From the NCBI GenBank assembly GCA_964621605.1, contig CAZUMJ010000015.1:1-64000 (forward strand): a DNA stretch of 64,000 bases. The letters run 5' to 3'. This document shows positions 50,447-58,965 of this stretch, piece after piece. Positions within the stretch are counted from its first letter, which is position 1. Each line of letters opens with the position of its first letter. The translations under genes were made by a program, and so were the position numbers. The notes beneath the pieces are model-generated. The model was not told the DNA's origin and ran no database searches. It was given only the letters and a program-made list of their open reading frames with translations. The stretch is from CAZUMJ01 sp964621605 (GTDB lineage: Bacteria; Actinomycetota; Acidimicrobiia; Acidimicrobiales; Iamiaceae).

Positions 50447-51630
50447 CCGACAGCCATCGCTTCGCGGGTCTGCATCCGGAGACGATTGCAATTCTCGCGG
50501 GCCGGGCCGAGGGCGAGCAGTCTCTCGCCCCGGTCTTGTACCCGACGTCTACCTTCGAGACCCCGACGATCGCCGAGGCACGTGCCGCCGCGACGACGCC
50601 GGGGAACGACCGCTTCTACTCGCGCTATGCGAACCCGACCGTGCGCGCGTTCGAGGACGCCGTCGCACAGCTCGAGGGCGCAGAGGCAGCGCGCGCCTAC
50701 GCATCAGGTATGGGTGCGGTGACGGGTGTGATCCTGGGGTTGTGCTCGGCGGGTGACCACGTCGTCGCGCAGCGACAGATCTACTCCGGTACGCAACTGG
50801 TGCTGCAGTCGCTGTGTCCACGGATGGGCATCGACGTGACCTTCGTCGATGCGACCGAACCGGGTGCGTTGGCGGGCGCGGTGCAGCCCGGACGCACCAC
50901 CCTCGTCTGGGCAGAGACGCCGGCGAACCCGCGCCTGGACCTCGTCGACCTCGACGAGGTGGGCGCGATCGTGGGTCCGGTCACGGTGGTCGATTCCACG
51001 TTCGCAACGCCCCTCGCCCAGCGACCCCTCGGCCACGGCGTCGATCTCGTGCTGCACTCGGCCACCAAGGGGCTGGCGGGCCACAACGACGCCACCATTG
51101 GTGTCGTCGCCGGCAGCGCCGAGCTGATCACCTGGCTGTGGGGGTTCGCCACCCTTGCCGGCGCCTGTGCATCGCCGTATGACGCGTACAACGCCCTCCG
51201 CGGAATCCGCACGTTGGGAGCACGCCTCACCCAGCAGACTGCGACGGCGCATCGCCTCGCGGAAGCGATCGAGCAGCACCCTGCGGTGTCCGAGGTGCGC
51301 TACCCGGGGTTGGCTTCGCACCCACAGCATGCGTTGGCGACGGCGCAGCTCGCCCTCCCCGGCAGCCTGTTGTCGTTCGAGGTCGCCGGCGGGCTGGACG
51401 CCGGTCGCTCGTTTGTGGAGGGGGTGCAGATCGCCCGCATGGCTGCATCGCTGGGCGGTCCCGAGACGCTCGTGACCCATCCGGCTTCGACGACCCATGT
51501 GAGCCTGCTCCCCGACGAGCTCGCCGCGATCGGGATCAGCCCTGGAACCATTCGCGTCTCGGTGGGGCTTGAGCACGTCGACGACGTGGTTGCCGACTTC
51601 GTCGCAGCACTCGACGCCACCAGGCTCTGA
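50443..51630 (+). CDS. Cys/Met-metabolism PLP enzyme (O-acetylhomoserine sulfhydrylase or cystathionine gamma-synthase type)
   Basis: 395 residues. Fold-type I trans-sulfuration family: YSRYANPTVRAFEDAVAQLE, AYASGMGAVTGVILGLCSAG (phosphate-binding SG), WAETPANPRLDLVDLD, DSTFATPLAQRPLGHGVDLV, the PLP lysine in HSATKGLAGHNDATIG, and a C-terminal SLGGPETLVTHPASTTH. It uses the O-acetylhomoserine made by MetX. The sulfur donor (sulfide or cysteine) cannot be settled by eye. The ATG overlaps the metX stop (ATGA), so both are under the SAM riboswitch. Confidence 0.9.
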   Translation: MTDSHRFAGLHPETIAILAGRAEGEQSLAPVLYPTSTFETPTIAEARAAATTPGNDRFYSRYANPTVRAFEDAVAQLEGAEAARAYASGMGAVTGVILGLCSAGDHVVAQRQIYSGTQLVLQSLCPRMGIDVTFVDATEPGALAGAVQPGRTTLVWAETPANPRLDLVDLDEVGAIVGPVTVVDSTFATPLAQRPLGHGVDLVLHSATKGLAGHNDATIGVVAGSAELITWLWGFATLAGACASPYDAYNALRGIRTLGARLTQQTATAHRLAEAIEQHPAVSEVRYPGLASHPQHALATAQLALPGSLLSFEVAGGLDAGRSFVEGVQIARMAASLGGPETLVTHPASTTHVSLLPDELAAIGISPGTIRVSVGLEHVDDVVADFVAALDATRL

Positions 51631-51718
51631 CTTCCAGGACCGGCGAGGCAAGCGAATACCGGTAGATTCTCGACTTCGACGCGTGTGACCTCGGAGCGCG
51701 GGACGGAAGGGAGCGAGG

Positions 51719-52615
51719 GTGGGCAGTCGCGACGGCACAACAGCGCAAGGGTCAACGCGAGCCCGTCACCGTTCCCTCGTCGTTGTGTGCGCCTTGCTCG
51801 GTGCGCTGGGCACCTTGGGCGTGTCCGGGTTCCTCTCTGTGTCGAAGGCGGGAGCGGTGCGTCTCCCTGCGCCGCCCGGATCTGATTCGACCGTCACACT
51901 GCCTCCCACAACAGCGGGTCCCACCACAGCGGCTCCCACGACGGAGGCACCCACGACGACCGTCGTCGAGGAACCCTCGACGACGGTTGCGGTCACATCG
52001 ACGACGGTGTGGCGTCCGCCGTCGACGAGCACGTGGACCGCGCCCGCGACGACCACGCAGGTGGCACCCTCGACGGCGCCGATGACCACGACAGAGAACC
52101 TTCTCGTGGGCCCGACCTCGACCGTCTCGACCACGACGACCACGACCCTTCCTCCGAACCTCGGCTCCTCCACGACCTCGTCGGGCTCCCATTCCGATCC
52201 CAAGGTGTGGGCGGTCGTTGCTGGCCTTGGCGGGGTGGGGCTGCTGCTGGCCGCGATGACGTTCCGTTACTGGCGAGCGACGCGGCCGCAGATGGCCGTC
52301 GCCGGCTCCGCTTCGGGCGTCGTGCCCGCTACGGATGACGATGACGACCCCGACGATGGCGAGCCTGGCGAGGGGGATGGCTGGGACGACGGGGACGGCG
52401 ACGGCCCGGGGGACGGCGACGGCCCCGACGACGGCAGCGGCGGAGGTGGCCGGGGAGGGGCGCCAGATGCTGGCCCGGGTAGCCCCGACCCCTCATCTTC
52501 CGAAGGTGCGAGCGATGACGGTGATCAAGACGAGCGCGGGCGCGGTGGACGTCGCTCCGGGCGCGGCCGCACTCGCTACAGCGACCTCGTCATCACGGTC
52601 CCGGAGCCGGAGTAG
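51719..52615 (+). CDS. Thr-rich single-pass membrane protein with acidic Asp/Gly tail
   Basis: 298 residues from a GTG with GGAAGGGAG upstream. A signal-like N-terminus (SLVVVCALLGALGTLGVSGF) is followed by about 110 residues of Thr/Pro/Ala mucin-like text (TTAGPTTAAPTTEAPTTT), one TM (VWAVVAGLGGVGLLLAAMTF), then a cytoplasmic Asp/Gly-rich tail (DDDDDPDDGEPGEGDGWDDG) ending with Arg-rich text and LVITVPEPE. No domain was recognised. The Thr-rich part would be outside. It lies between the met genes and the zinc-ribbon PH-like protein. Confidence 0.65.
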   Translation: MGSRDGTTAQGSTRARHRSLVVVCALLGALGTLGVSGFLSVSKAGAVRLPAPPGSDSTVTLPPTTAGPTTAAPTTEAPTTTVVEEPSTTVAVTSTTVWRPPSTSTWTAPATTTQVAPSTAPMTTTENLLVGPTSTVSTTTTTTLPPNLGSSTTSSGSHSDPKVWAVVAGLGGVGLLLAAMTFRYWRATRPQMAVAGSASGVVPATDDDDDPDDGEPGEGDGWDDGDGDGPGDGDGPDDGSGGGGRGGAPDAGPGSPDPSSSEGASDDGDQDERGRGGRRSGRGRTRYSDLVITVPEPE

Positions 52616-52731
52616 TCGCACGTCACCCCGTGCGGGCGTGACGATCTGCTTGACCTCAGCCCACTGCGTGCCGATGTCGAAATGTGGCTGACATTGTCGG
52701 CCTGAATCGTGCCGCTCAGACGGAGCTCCCC

Positions 52732-54381
52732 ATGCGTTGTCCATCATGTGAGACAGAGAACACCGCCGACTCGAAGTTCTGCATGACCTGCGGAGCGCCC
52801 CTCGATGGGGAAGCGGCTGCTTCGCCGCCTGCCTCTGACACCCCGGTGGCGAGCGACCTCATCGGTGACGACGTGGAGCAGCCGACCGGTGAATCGGTCG
52901 ACGGTGCCACACCCCCGCCTCCGCCGGATGGCGTTGCCACACCCCCGCCTTCGCCGGATGGTGTTGTCGCAGACGAGGTGACAGAAGCGGCGGCGACCAG
53001 CGACGGGGCTGAGCCTGTCGAGGCCGCCAAGTCCGACGAGGCCGGGGTCGAGGCGGACGCTGAAGGTGTCGTGGAGCGTTCGGAGCCTGACGCTGGCGAG
53101 GTCGGCTCTGACGATGCTGCCGAGGGTGCTGCGTCATCGGGGACCGAACCTGATTCGTTGCCGCTCCCTCCGCCGCCTGCGAGTGCGGCGGTGACCGAAG
53201 GCGCACCTCCCCCTCCACCGCCTCCTCCTCCGGGTGCAGCGGTGACCGAGGATGCACCGCCCCCGCTGCCTCCGCCTCCGGGCGCGGCGGTGACCGAGGA
53301 TGCACCGCCCCCGCTGCCTCCGCCTCCGGGCGCGGCGGTGACCGAGGATGCACCGCCCCCGCCGCCTCCGCCTCCGGGCGCGGCGGTGACTGAGGATGCG
53401 CCGCCGCCGCCTCCGGGCGCAGCGGTGACTGAAACTGCACCTCCGCCGCCTCCTCCGCCCGGTGCAGCGGTGGCTGAAGATGCGCCGCCGCCTCCGCCTC
53501 CGGGCGCGGCGGTGACCGAGGATGCGCCGCCGTCTCCTCCGCCTCCTCCTCCTGGTGTTCTCGCCGAAAGCGTGCCGACCGAGGTGGCGGCGAGCGCGGA
53601 GGATGAGGTGGTCGAGGCGGACGCAATCGAGAACGCTTCGGACGTCAGCGTCACCACCGCTGTCGAAGAGGTGCCGGAACCGACGGGTACCGCTGGTGAC
53701 GGCGATGCCGCGGCGCCTGCTGCTGACGCCGAGGGCATCGACGATTCGACTGCGCCGGACAGCGACGGTGGTTCGTTGCCTCTACCTCCGCCGCCGCCGG
53801 GCGCAGCGGTGACTGAAACTGCACCTCCGCCGCCTCCTCCGCCTCCGGGTGCAGCGGTGACCGAGGATGCACCTCCTCCACCGCTCGACGGCGCGGCGGA
53901 GCCCGATGCGGGCGTCGCTGCAGGACTATCCGAAGCCGACCTGGCGAGCGAGCCGTCCGAGGTGGCACAGCCGCAGCGAGACGATCCACACGGGGTAGGA
54001 GCTGCGCTGGCGGCCCTGGGTGACCGAGCTGGCGATCACAGCGACGGCTGCATGCTCCTGGTCTCGGCGATGCTCGTCGAGGGCGAAGCCGTCCAGCACG
54101 TGGTCGTCGGGGTCGTGGACGGATCGCCAGGTGTCGCGGTTCTCACGAACTCGCGCATCGTGGTGGTCAACGCACGGCGCTGGAAGCCGGCCATCACCAG
54201 CGTGCCGATCACGCCACGCCTCATGGTGCAGGGCTGGCAGGACGAGCAGATGGCGCAACTCTCGTTCGAGGGTGGCGTCCATGCGCGCATCGAGCAGGTG
54301 CTCGACAAGCCCCAGGCGCTCGAGATGGCCATGCGTGTGCGTCGCAGGGTTGCCGAAGTTGGGGGCCCGTCGGTCCCGTAG
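52732..54381 (+). CDS. Zinc-ribbon, polyproline-repeat protein with bacterial PH-like C-terminal domain
   Basis: 549 residues from the ATG at 52732 (GGAG seven bases upstream; an ATG-like start at 52684 is less likely). A single zinc ribbon is at residues 1-24 (MRCPSCETENTADSKFCMTC). It is followed by about 380 residues of acidic/Ala text with ten or so copies of a PPPPGAAVTEDAPPP unit. The last 120 residues form a compact beta-rich domain (VQHVVVGVVDGSPGVAVLTN, SRIVVVNARRWKPAITSVPI, QLSFEGGVHARIEQV). The 'G.AVLTNSRIVVV' pattern matches bacterial PH-type (bPH/YokE-like) domains. No TM is present. It may be an adaptor at the inner face of the membrane. Confidence 0.68.
   Translation: MRCPSCETENTADSKFCMTCGAPLDGEAAASPPASDTPVASDLIGDDVEQPTGESVDGATPPPPPDGVATPPPSPDGVVADEVTEAAATSDGAEPVEAAKSDEAGVEADAEGVVERSEPDAGEVGSDDAAEGAASSGTEPDSLPLPPPPASAAVTEGAPPPPPPPPPGAAVTEDAPPPLPPPPGAAVTEDAPPPLPPPPGAAVTEDAPPPPPPPPGAAVTEDAPPPPPGAAVTETAPPPPPPPGAAVAEDAPPPPPPGAAVTEDAPPSPPPPPPGVLAESVPTEVAASAEDEVVEADAIENASDVSVTTAVEEVPEPTGTAGDGDAAAPAADAEGIDDSTAPDSDGGSLPLPPPPPGAAVTETAPPPPPPPPGAAVTEDAPPPPLDGAAEPDAGVAAGLSEADLASEPSEVAQPQRDDPHGVGAALAALGDRAGDHSDGCMLLVSAMLVEGEAVQHVVVGVVDGSPGVAVLTNSRIVVVNARRWKPAITSVPITPRLMVQGWQDEQMAQLSFEGGVHARIEQVLDKPQALEMAMRVRRRVAEVGGPSVP
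53200..53560 (+). repeat. 48-base tandem repeats encoding Pro-rich units
   Basis: Near-identical 48-base units begin at about 53203, 53251, 53299, 53347 and 53395 (16 codons, DAPPPLPPPPGAAVTE), followed by shorter variants to about 53560. Another group lies at about 53790-53880. Confidence 0.85.
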
Positions 54382-54401
54382 CGCGGTAGGTGGCTCAACG
54401 A

Positions 54402-54434
54402 GAAGGGGACCGGCCCAGAGAGCCGGCCCCCTTC
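54402..54434. terminator. Strong hairpin between the zinc-ribbon gene and tRNA-Cys
   Basis: GAAGGGG-A-CCGGC pairs with GCCGG-C-CCCCTTC around a 7-base loop, with one A/C mismatch. It starts 20 bases after the zinc-ribbon gene's stop and can also end the minus-strand tRNA-Cys transcript. Confidence 0.75.
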
Positions 54435-54438
54435 GGTC

Positions 54439-54513
54439 TGGAGGCGTCGCCGGGAATCGAACCCGGGTACAGGGCTTTGCAGGCCCTTGCCTAAGCCACT
54501 CGGCCACGACGCC
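54439..54513 (-). tRNA. tRNA-Cys (anticodon GCA)
   Basis: Minus-strand cloverleaf of 75 bases including an encoded CCA. The acceptor pairs GGCGTCG with CGACGCC. The anticodon loop is TTGCAAA-like within GGGCCTGCAAAGCCC, giving GCA. The T-arm is CCCGGGTTCGAATCCCGG. The discriminator base is T (U73), as expected for tRNA-Cys. Confidence 0.95.
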
Positions 54514-54642
54514 AGAAGGACGCTCACTGTAGTCGGGTCACCTGGCCTACTCGGACGCCTAACCTTCCGCCGTGTCGCGCCGCCTTCTCGATCCTTCTCT
54601 CTTGGTTGATGGTCATGCGTCCTTGCCGGTGGGCTGCTAGCC

Positions 54643-55638
54643 GTGGAGACGAGGCCGTTGGGGCGAACAGGCATGCTGATCTCCCGCGTCGGTTTCGGTG
54701 CTTGGGCGCTCGGAGGGGGAGGGTGGTCGTTTGGCTGGGGCCCGCAAGACGACAAGGCCTCGATCGCTGCGATCCGCCACGCCGTCGAGCACGGCGTCAA
54801 CTGGATCGACACGGCCCCGATGTACGGGCTCGGTCACTCCGAGGCGGTGGTCGCCGAGGCGCTCGCGCCGTTCGCGGAGGTCGATCGCCCGTACGTGTTC
54901 ACCAAGTGCGGGTTCGTCGCAGACCCGGCTGACCCGTCCCTGCCGCCGACGCGGACCGCTTCGGCCGCGGGGATTCGGGCCGAGGTCGAGGCCTCGTTGC
55001 GACGCCTTCGGGTGGATCGCCTCGATCTCCTCCAGGTGCACTGGCCTCCCGATGACGGGACTCGCCTCGATGAGTATTGGGGGTGCCTGCTGGAGTTGAA
55101 GGCTGAAGGGACGGTGGCCGCGGTCGGCCTTTCGAACCATCGGCTCGCACACCTCAAGGCGGCGGAGCGGTTGGGGCACGTCGACTCGCTGCAGCCACCG
55201 TTCTCCGCGGTCCATCGCTTGAGTGCGGAGAGGCTGATCCCGTGGTGCGCCGAGGCTGAGACGGGCGTCGTCGTGTACAGCCCGATGCAGTCCGGGCTGC
55301 TGACCGGAGCGTTCGACGCTGCGCGCGTGGCGGCGCTCCCAGACGACGACTTCCGCCGACGCGACCCGGACTTCACCGATCACCTCGCCGCGAACCTCAC
55401 GGTGTCCGATGCTCTGGCCGAGGTAGGGGCCCGCCATGGCGTGTCGACTGCCGCGGCGGCGATCGCCTGGGTGTTGGCGTGGCCTGGCGTCACGGGCGCG
55501 ATCGTCGGTGCCCGGTCGGTCGAGCAGGTGCAGGGCTGGCTCCCTGCGGCGAGCCTTGCGCTCGACGCCGCTGACATGGAGGTCGTCGCGGCAGCGATCG
55601 AGGCGCGGGGTGTGGGGGAGGGTCCGCTGCGTCCTTGA
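54643..55638 (+). CDS. Aldo/keto reductase
   Basis: 331 residues from a GTG. TIM-barrel AKR: the Asp/Tyr of the tetrad are in NWIDTAPMYGLGHSEAVVAE, Lys in YVFTKCGFVADP and His in DLLQVHWPPDDGTRLDEY. Cofactor residues follow in the late segment VTGAIVGARSVEQVQGWL. The start (LGRTGMLISRVGFGAWALGG) is the YajO/PdxI-like subgroup. Substrate is not evident. It lies between two tRNA genes, with 129 bases of unassigned sequence before it. Confidence 0.92.
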   Translation: METRPLGRTGMLISRVGFGAWALGGGGWSFGWGPQDDKASIAAIRHAVEHGVNWIDTAPMYGLGHSEAVVAEALAPFAEVDRPYVFTKCGFVADPADPSLPPTRTASAAGIRAEVEASLRRLRVDRLDLLQVHWPPDDGTRLDEYWGCLLELKAEGTVAAVGLSNHRLAHLKAAERLGHVDSLQPPFSAVHRLSAERLIPWCAEAETGVVVYSPMQSGLLTGAFDAARVAALPDDDFRRRDPDFTDHLAANLTVSDALAEVGARHGVSTAAAAIAWVLAWPGVTGAIVGARSVEQVQGWLPAASLALDAADMEVVAAAIEARGVGEGPLRP

Positions 55639-55743
55639 CCTGCCGAAGGTGGTCGATCGAGGCCGGTGGTCGATCGAGAGTGGGGGTGCGGCGCGCCGGC
55701 GGCTCGGAGGCGCTGAACGGGGCTGCTACAGTGTCTGCTCCAC

Positions 55744-55819
55744 GCGGACGTGGCTCAGTTGGTAGAGCATCACCTTGCCAAGGTGAGGGTCGCGGGTTCG
55801 AATCCCGTCGTCCGCTCCA
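55744..55819 (+). tRNA. tRNA-Gly (anticodon GCC)
   Basis: 76 bases with encoded CCA. The acceptor pairs GCGGACG with CGTCCGC and the D-loop has GTTGGTAGAGC. The anticodon stem is CACCTTGCCAAGGTG, giving GCC. The T-arm is GCGGGTTCGAATCCCGT. A 26-base 3' part of it (55783-55808) is repeated exactly at 56061-56086. Confidence 0.96.
55783..55808 (+). repeat. Direct repeat copy 1 inside tRNA-Gly (attL-like)
   Basis: 26 bases running from the end of the anticodon arm through the T-arm. They are identical to 56061-56086. This is the part of tRNA genes that integrases usually use as attachment core. Confidence 0.6.
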
Positions 55820-55822
55820 CGC

Positions 55823-55850
55823 GAAACCCCCTGCTTCGGCGGGGGGTTTC
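55823..55850 (+). terminator. Terminator after tRNA-Gly
   Basis: GAAACCCCC-TGC / GCG-GGGGGTTTC around a TTCG tetraloop, three bases past the tRNA CCA. A T-richer stretch (GTCGTATT) follows. Confidence 0.85.
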
Positions 55851-55887
55851 GTCGTATTGCCGGGGGTCTTGTGCTCGGGGCGCAGGA

Positions 55888-56037
55888 GTGCGGCGGGCCG
55901 AACTGAATCTTCGCGAGAAGCTCCGAGACGGTGACTTCCGCGATGACCTTCGCAGCCTCGTGGTCGAGTGGCCCGAGGGCTACGACATAGACGAGGCCGG
56001 AGCGTTGATCATCGACGCCGTGCTGCCGCTGCTCTGA
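55888..56037 (+). CDS. Small ORF (49 residues) between the tRNA-Gly direct repeats
   Basis: Reads from a GTG: RRAELNLREKLRDGDFRDDL, then RSLVVEWPEGYDIDEAGALI and IDAVLPLL. It has a balanced, protein-like composition (Leu/Asp/Glu/Arg) unlike most shadow frames here, but the AGGAG overlaps the start codon, so translation from it is doubtful. No family is recognised. It lies wholly between the 26-base repeats at 55783 and 56061 and could be the tail of a deleted gene or a leftover of an inserted element. Confidence 0.35.
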   Translation: MRRAELNLREKLRDGDFRDDLRSLVVEWPEGYDIDEAGALIIDAVLPLL

Positions 56038-56060
56038 CTCGCGGTGAGACTCGGCGGGGC

Positions 56061-56086
56061 GTGAGGGTCGCGGGTTCGAATCCCGT
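56061..56086 (+). repeat. Direct repeat copy 2 of the tRNA-Gly 3' part (attR-like)
   Basis: Exact 26-base copy of tRNA-Gly bases 55783-55808, without the rest of a tRNA. It ends on the base before the stop codon of the minus-strand GGDEF-EAL gene (stop 56087-56089). The unit between the repeats is 252 bases. Confidence 0.65.
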
Positions 56087-58312
56087 TCAGCCGTCGAGCA
56101 GCGCCCGGTAGCTGACGGCGGGCATGGGGCGTCCGAGAAGGAACCCCTGCGCGGCGTGACAGCCGAGGTCGATGAGCGCCTGGCGCTGTGCGTCGGTTTC
56201 GACCCCTTCGGCGGTCACGGTGAGTCCGAGCGCGGCTGCGAGATCGAGGGTTGAAGAGACGATCGCACGGTCGGTGACGCTTCGGGGCAGGTCGGTGACG
56301 AAGGCCCTGTCGATCTTCAGGGCACTGAGTGGGAGCGATCGCAACTGCAGGTACGACGAGTAGCCGGTGCCGAAGTCGTCGATAGCGAGGCCGACGCCTA
56401 GCTCACGCAGCTCGTTGAAGCGGAGCGCCGCGCCCTGGGGGTCGTCGAGGAGCGTGCTTTCGGTCAGCTCAAGACATAGGGCCGAAGGGGGGAGCGCGGC
56501 CGCTGAAAGGGCCTCTTCCACGGTTGAGGTGAAGTTCGTGTCGCGCAGTTGACGCGCCGCCACGTTGACCCGCACGAGCAGGTCGGAGTTCGAGTCGAGC
56601 CGGAGCCAGGAGGCCGCCTCGGCACAGGCTGACCTGAGCACCATCGAGCCGAGCTCGACCATGAGCCCACTGGCCTCGGCGATGGGAACGAACTCGCCGG
56701 CGGCAAGGAGCCCTTCCGAAGGGTGCTCCCAGCGGACTAGCGCCTCGGCCCCCAGCAGGCGTCCTGTCGCAAGCTCGTACTCGGGCTGATAGTGCACGAT
56801 CAGCTCGCCTGTCTCCAGCGCCTTTCGAAGGTCGTCCTCTCGGCGCAGCCGCACGGATCGTTCTCTGTGCGCGTCAGGCTCGGCGAGGAGGGCGTTGTCG
56901 CCTCCGTTCGCCTTGGCTCGGAAGAGTGCGACGTCGGCCTGGTTCATCAGGTCGGTTGCCTCGATCCGCCCGTCGCTGGAGAAGGCCACGCCCGCGCTCG
57001 CTGAGACGCGTCGCGCGCCTCCGGGCAGGGCGAAGGGGGCTTCGAGGGCCGCCAGGATGTCCTCCGCTCGCGCGAGTGCAGCATCGGGGCCGTGCAGATC
57101 TTCGATGAGGAGGAGGAGCTCGTCACCGCCGAGCCGGCCGACGAGTACGCCGTTGTGCGCCGCGCCTTGCAGGCGCTGCGCAACCTCGGCGAGGAGCTGG
57201 TCGCCAACCGCGTGGCCATAGGTGTCGTTGATGTTCTTGAAGCGGTCGAGGTCGACGATGCACAGCGCCACGCCCGGGCGTTCGCCCGACACGACGTCGC
57301 TGAGTGCGCGTTCGAGCTCTGCGTCGAACGCCCAGCGGTTGGCGAGTCCGGTGACCCTGTCGGTGAGGGCCTGCACCGCGAGGCGACGCTCCGCGTCGTT
57401 TCGCAGGAAGGCTTCGGCAAGCACCGCGCACGCCGAGTGCATCGCGCTGGCATGAATGGCGCCGAACTCATCGGGCAGCGTCGTCTCAAGCATCACGATC
57501 CCCACGAACAGGTCGCGTGCGATCATCGGGGAGATCAGGCAGTTGGTCGTACCTGCTGCCTCGAAGAGCTGTCGTTCTGGTTCGAACTCGGCGTCGTGCG
57601 GCCACGGTTGACGGAACAAGGTGTCGCGCCCCTGGCGGGCACGCTCGACGCTTGTGAAGTCGTCGGCGCGGAAGCGTTCCGCGAGGGGGACGCTGGGTGC
57701 ATCGAGCGGTGCCTCCCACGCAGCCTGGAGGACCAGATGCGGGCCGGCCATACGCCAGACCGAGGCCCGTGTGACGTCTTCGAGAGACGCAAGCTCGGTG
57801 ACGGCAAGTTCAATGCCCTTGTCGAAATCCTCGGTTGGCAGGTTCAGGAATGCCGACGACAGCCGGACGATGCGGTCTTGGTTCAGCGACTGTGCGCGTA
57901 GTTCTCGCTCCACTCGATCAACGTTCGAGGCGGCATGCAGCGTGATCACCAGGGTGCCGATGTTGCCGAAGTCGTTGCCGATCGCGGCGTCGTACTGCAT
58001 CTCGACGTATGTACCGTCGACCGCTCGGAGCGACACGGCGCTGCCCCTGGGGCTGCCGCTTCGGCCCGCCCACCGCGTCAGGGCGTTGATGGCGGCATCG
58101 ACGTCGTCGGGGTGCAGGATGTCGAGCACGTTGCGCCCCAGGAGGTACTCGGGCGCGTGGCCGAGCACCGTCCTGACGGAGTCACTCACGAACAGGATTC
58201 CACCGGTGGAGTCGCAGCAGAAGACCAGTTCGTCGATGTGCTCGAACAGCGCGCGGAGACCAGCCGGGCCGGCGTTGAGTTCGCCCTGCTCGTGCTGATG
58301 GTCCGCGATCAC
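56087..58312 (-). CDS. PAS-GAF-GGDEF-EAL protein (cyclic-di-GMP turnover)
   Basis: 741 residues from a GTG at 58312 with AGGAGGGAG just upstream (an ATG at 58342 is possible but lacks one). A PAS domain (residues about 15-130: VFCCDSTGGILFVSDSVRTV, then GHAPEYLLGRNVLDILHPDD) is followed by a GAF-like domain (about 150-310). The GGDEF domain has NINDTYGHAVGDQLL and the site GRLGGDELLLLIED (GGDEL, Leu for Phe) and lacks the RxxD inhibitory site. The EAL domain has GAEALVRWEHPSEG, DDFGTGYSSYLQL, TAEGVETDAQ and AAQGFLLGRPMP, so its metal and catalytic residues look intact. The likely output is c-di-GMP breakdown, with the cyclase uncertain. It is cytoplasmic, with no TM. Confidence 0.92.
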   Translation of the reverse strand: MIADHQHEQGELNAGPAGLRALFEHIDELVFCCDSTGGILFVSDSVRTVLGHAPEYLLGRNVLDILHPDDVDAAINALTRWAGRSGSPRGSAVSLRAVDGTYVEMQYDAAIGNDFGNIGTLVITLHAASNVDRVERELRAQSLNQDRIVRLSSAFLNLPTEDFDKGIELAVTELASLEDVTRASVWRMAGPHLVLQAAWEAPLDAPSVPLAERFRADDFTSVERARQGRDTLFRQPWPHDAEFEPERQLFEAAGTTNCLISPMIARDLFVGIVMLETTLPDEFGAIHASAMHSACAVLAEAFLRNDAERRLAVQALTDRVTGLANRWAFDAELERALSDVVSGERPGVALCIVDLDRFKNINDTYGHAVGDQLLAEVAQRLQGAAHNGVLVGRLGGDELLLLIEDLHGPDAALARAEDILAALEAPFALPGGARRVSASAGVAFSSDGRIEATDLMNQADVALFRAKANGGDNALLAEPDAHRERSVRLRREDDLRKALETGELIVHYQPEYELATGRLLGAEALVRWEHPSEGLLAAGEFVPIAEASGLMVELGSMVLRSACAEAASWLRLDSNSDLLVRVNVAARQLRDTNFTSTVEEALSAAALPPSALCLELTESTLLDDPQGAALRFNELRELGVGLAIDDFGTGYSSYLQLRSLPLSALKIDRAFVTDLPRSVTDRAIVSSTLDLAAALGLTVTAEGVETDAQRQALIDLGCHAAQGFLLGRPMPAVSYRALLDG

Positions 58313-58425
58313 CGGAGCTCCCTCCTGCCCTTGCGCGCGCATCGCGATCGTAGGCCCGATCGTGCACGGCGTGTCGCGCAGCGGTGCGTGACCCGTGAGG
58401 ACCCGAGAGGAGCTTGTGCTTGTGA

Positions 58426-58920
58426 CTACGCAGCGTCGAGGACGGCCCGCGCACCGCGCACGGCGCCGCGTGCCACGGGCGCGAGTCGCTTGAGCACGAG
58501 AGCGGTGGACACGCCGAACACCGCGTGGGCGGCGGCAAGGACCCATGCCGTGAAAGCCTGGTGGCTGGTCGGGTCGATCGCCGGCCACGCGAAGGTCTGC
58601 ACGACCCAGGCGACGACGCCGATGCCGAGCGCCACGAGGAAGATGACACCCCCGTCGAGGTCTCCGCGCATCACGAACTCGGCGATGACGGTGCCGACGA
58701 TCGTCGAGACGACGAGGTGGATGGCCACGCCTAGGAGTGCCGCCCCTGGGCTGAACGCGCCATCGAGTGGCGCTCCCTTCCAGAAGGTGTGTGCGATGAC
58801 GTTCACCACGGTCCAGAACCCGTGACCGGTGAGCGCTATGGTGGTCATGGCAAATGCAGCCATGACGAGCCCACCGATGACGCCGGTTGCAACTCCCAAC
58901 TGAATGGTGCGGTTGTTCAT
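58426..58920 (-). CDS. Small integral membrane protein of unknown function
   Basis: 164 residues with four likely TM helices (LGVATGVIGGLVMAAFAMTT, AALLGVAIHLVVSTIVGTVI, GGVIFLVALGIGVVAWVVQT and FTAWVLAAAHAVFGVSTALV). It ends in a short basic tail. The pattern resembles small uncharacterised membrane proteins of actinobacteria, and no residue hints at transport or catalysis. It is upstream of the GGDEF-EAL gene on the same strand with 113 bases between. A palindrome-like site precedes it. Confidence 0.65.
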   Translation of the reverse strand: MNNRTIQLGVATGVIGGLVMAAFAMTTIALTGHGFWTVVNVIAHTFWKGAPLDGAFSPGAALLGVAIHLVVSTIVGTVIAEFVMRGDLDGGVIFLVALGIGVVAWVVQTFAWPAIDPTSHQAFTAWVLAAAHAVFGVSTALVLKRLAPVARGAVRGARAVLDAA

Positions 58921-58945
58921 GGTTCCCCTCCGAACCGAGCCGTGT

Positions 58946-58965
58946 CTAATAGCTAGTGATGTTAG
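58946..58965. promoter_or_regulatory. Imperfect palindrome between divergent genes
   Basis: CTAATAGCTAGTGATGTTAG: the arms CTAATA / TGTTAG match at five of six positions. It is an A/T-rich island 26 bases before the small membrane protein start and 72 bases before the zinc-ribbon gene. It may be an operator or a -10 region. Confidence 0.3.

Noticed and set aside
53200..53560. Regular 48-base repeats considered as a CRISPR array
   Set aside because: The repeats are contiguous, in frame and encode Pro/Ala/Val/Thr/Glu units, with no unique spacers and no cas genes. The 72-base and 33-base repeats elsewhere are rejected for the same reason.
56061..56095. A second tRNA gene at the repeat next to the GGDEF-EAL gene
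   Set aside because: Only the T-arm side is present. No acceptor or anticodon stems can be formed with the flanking bases.
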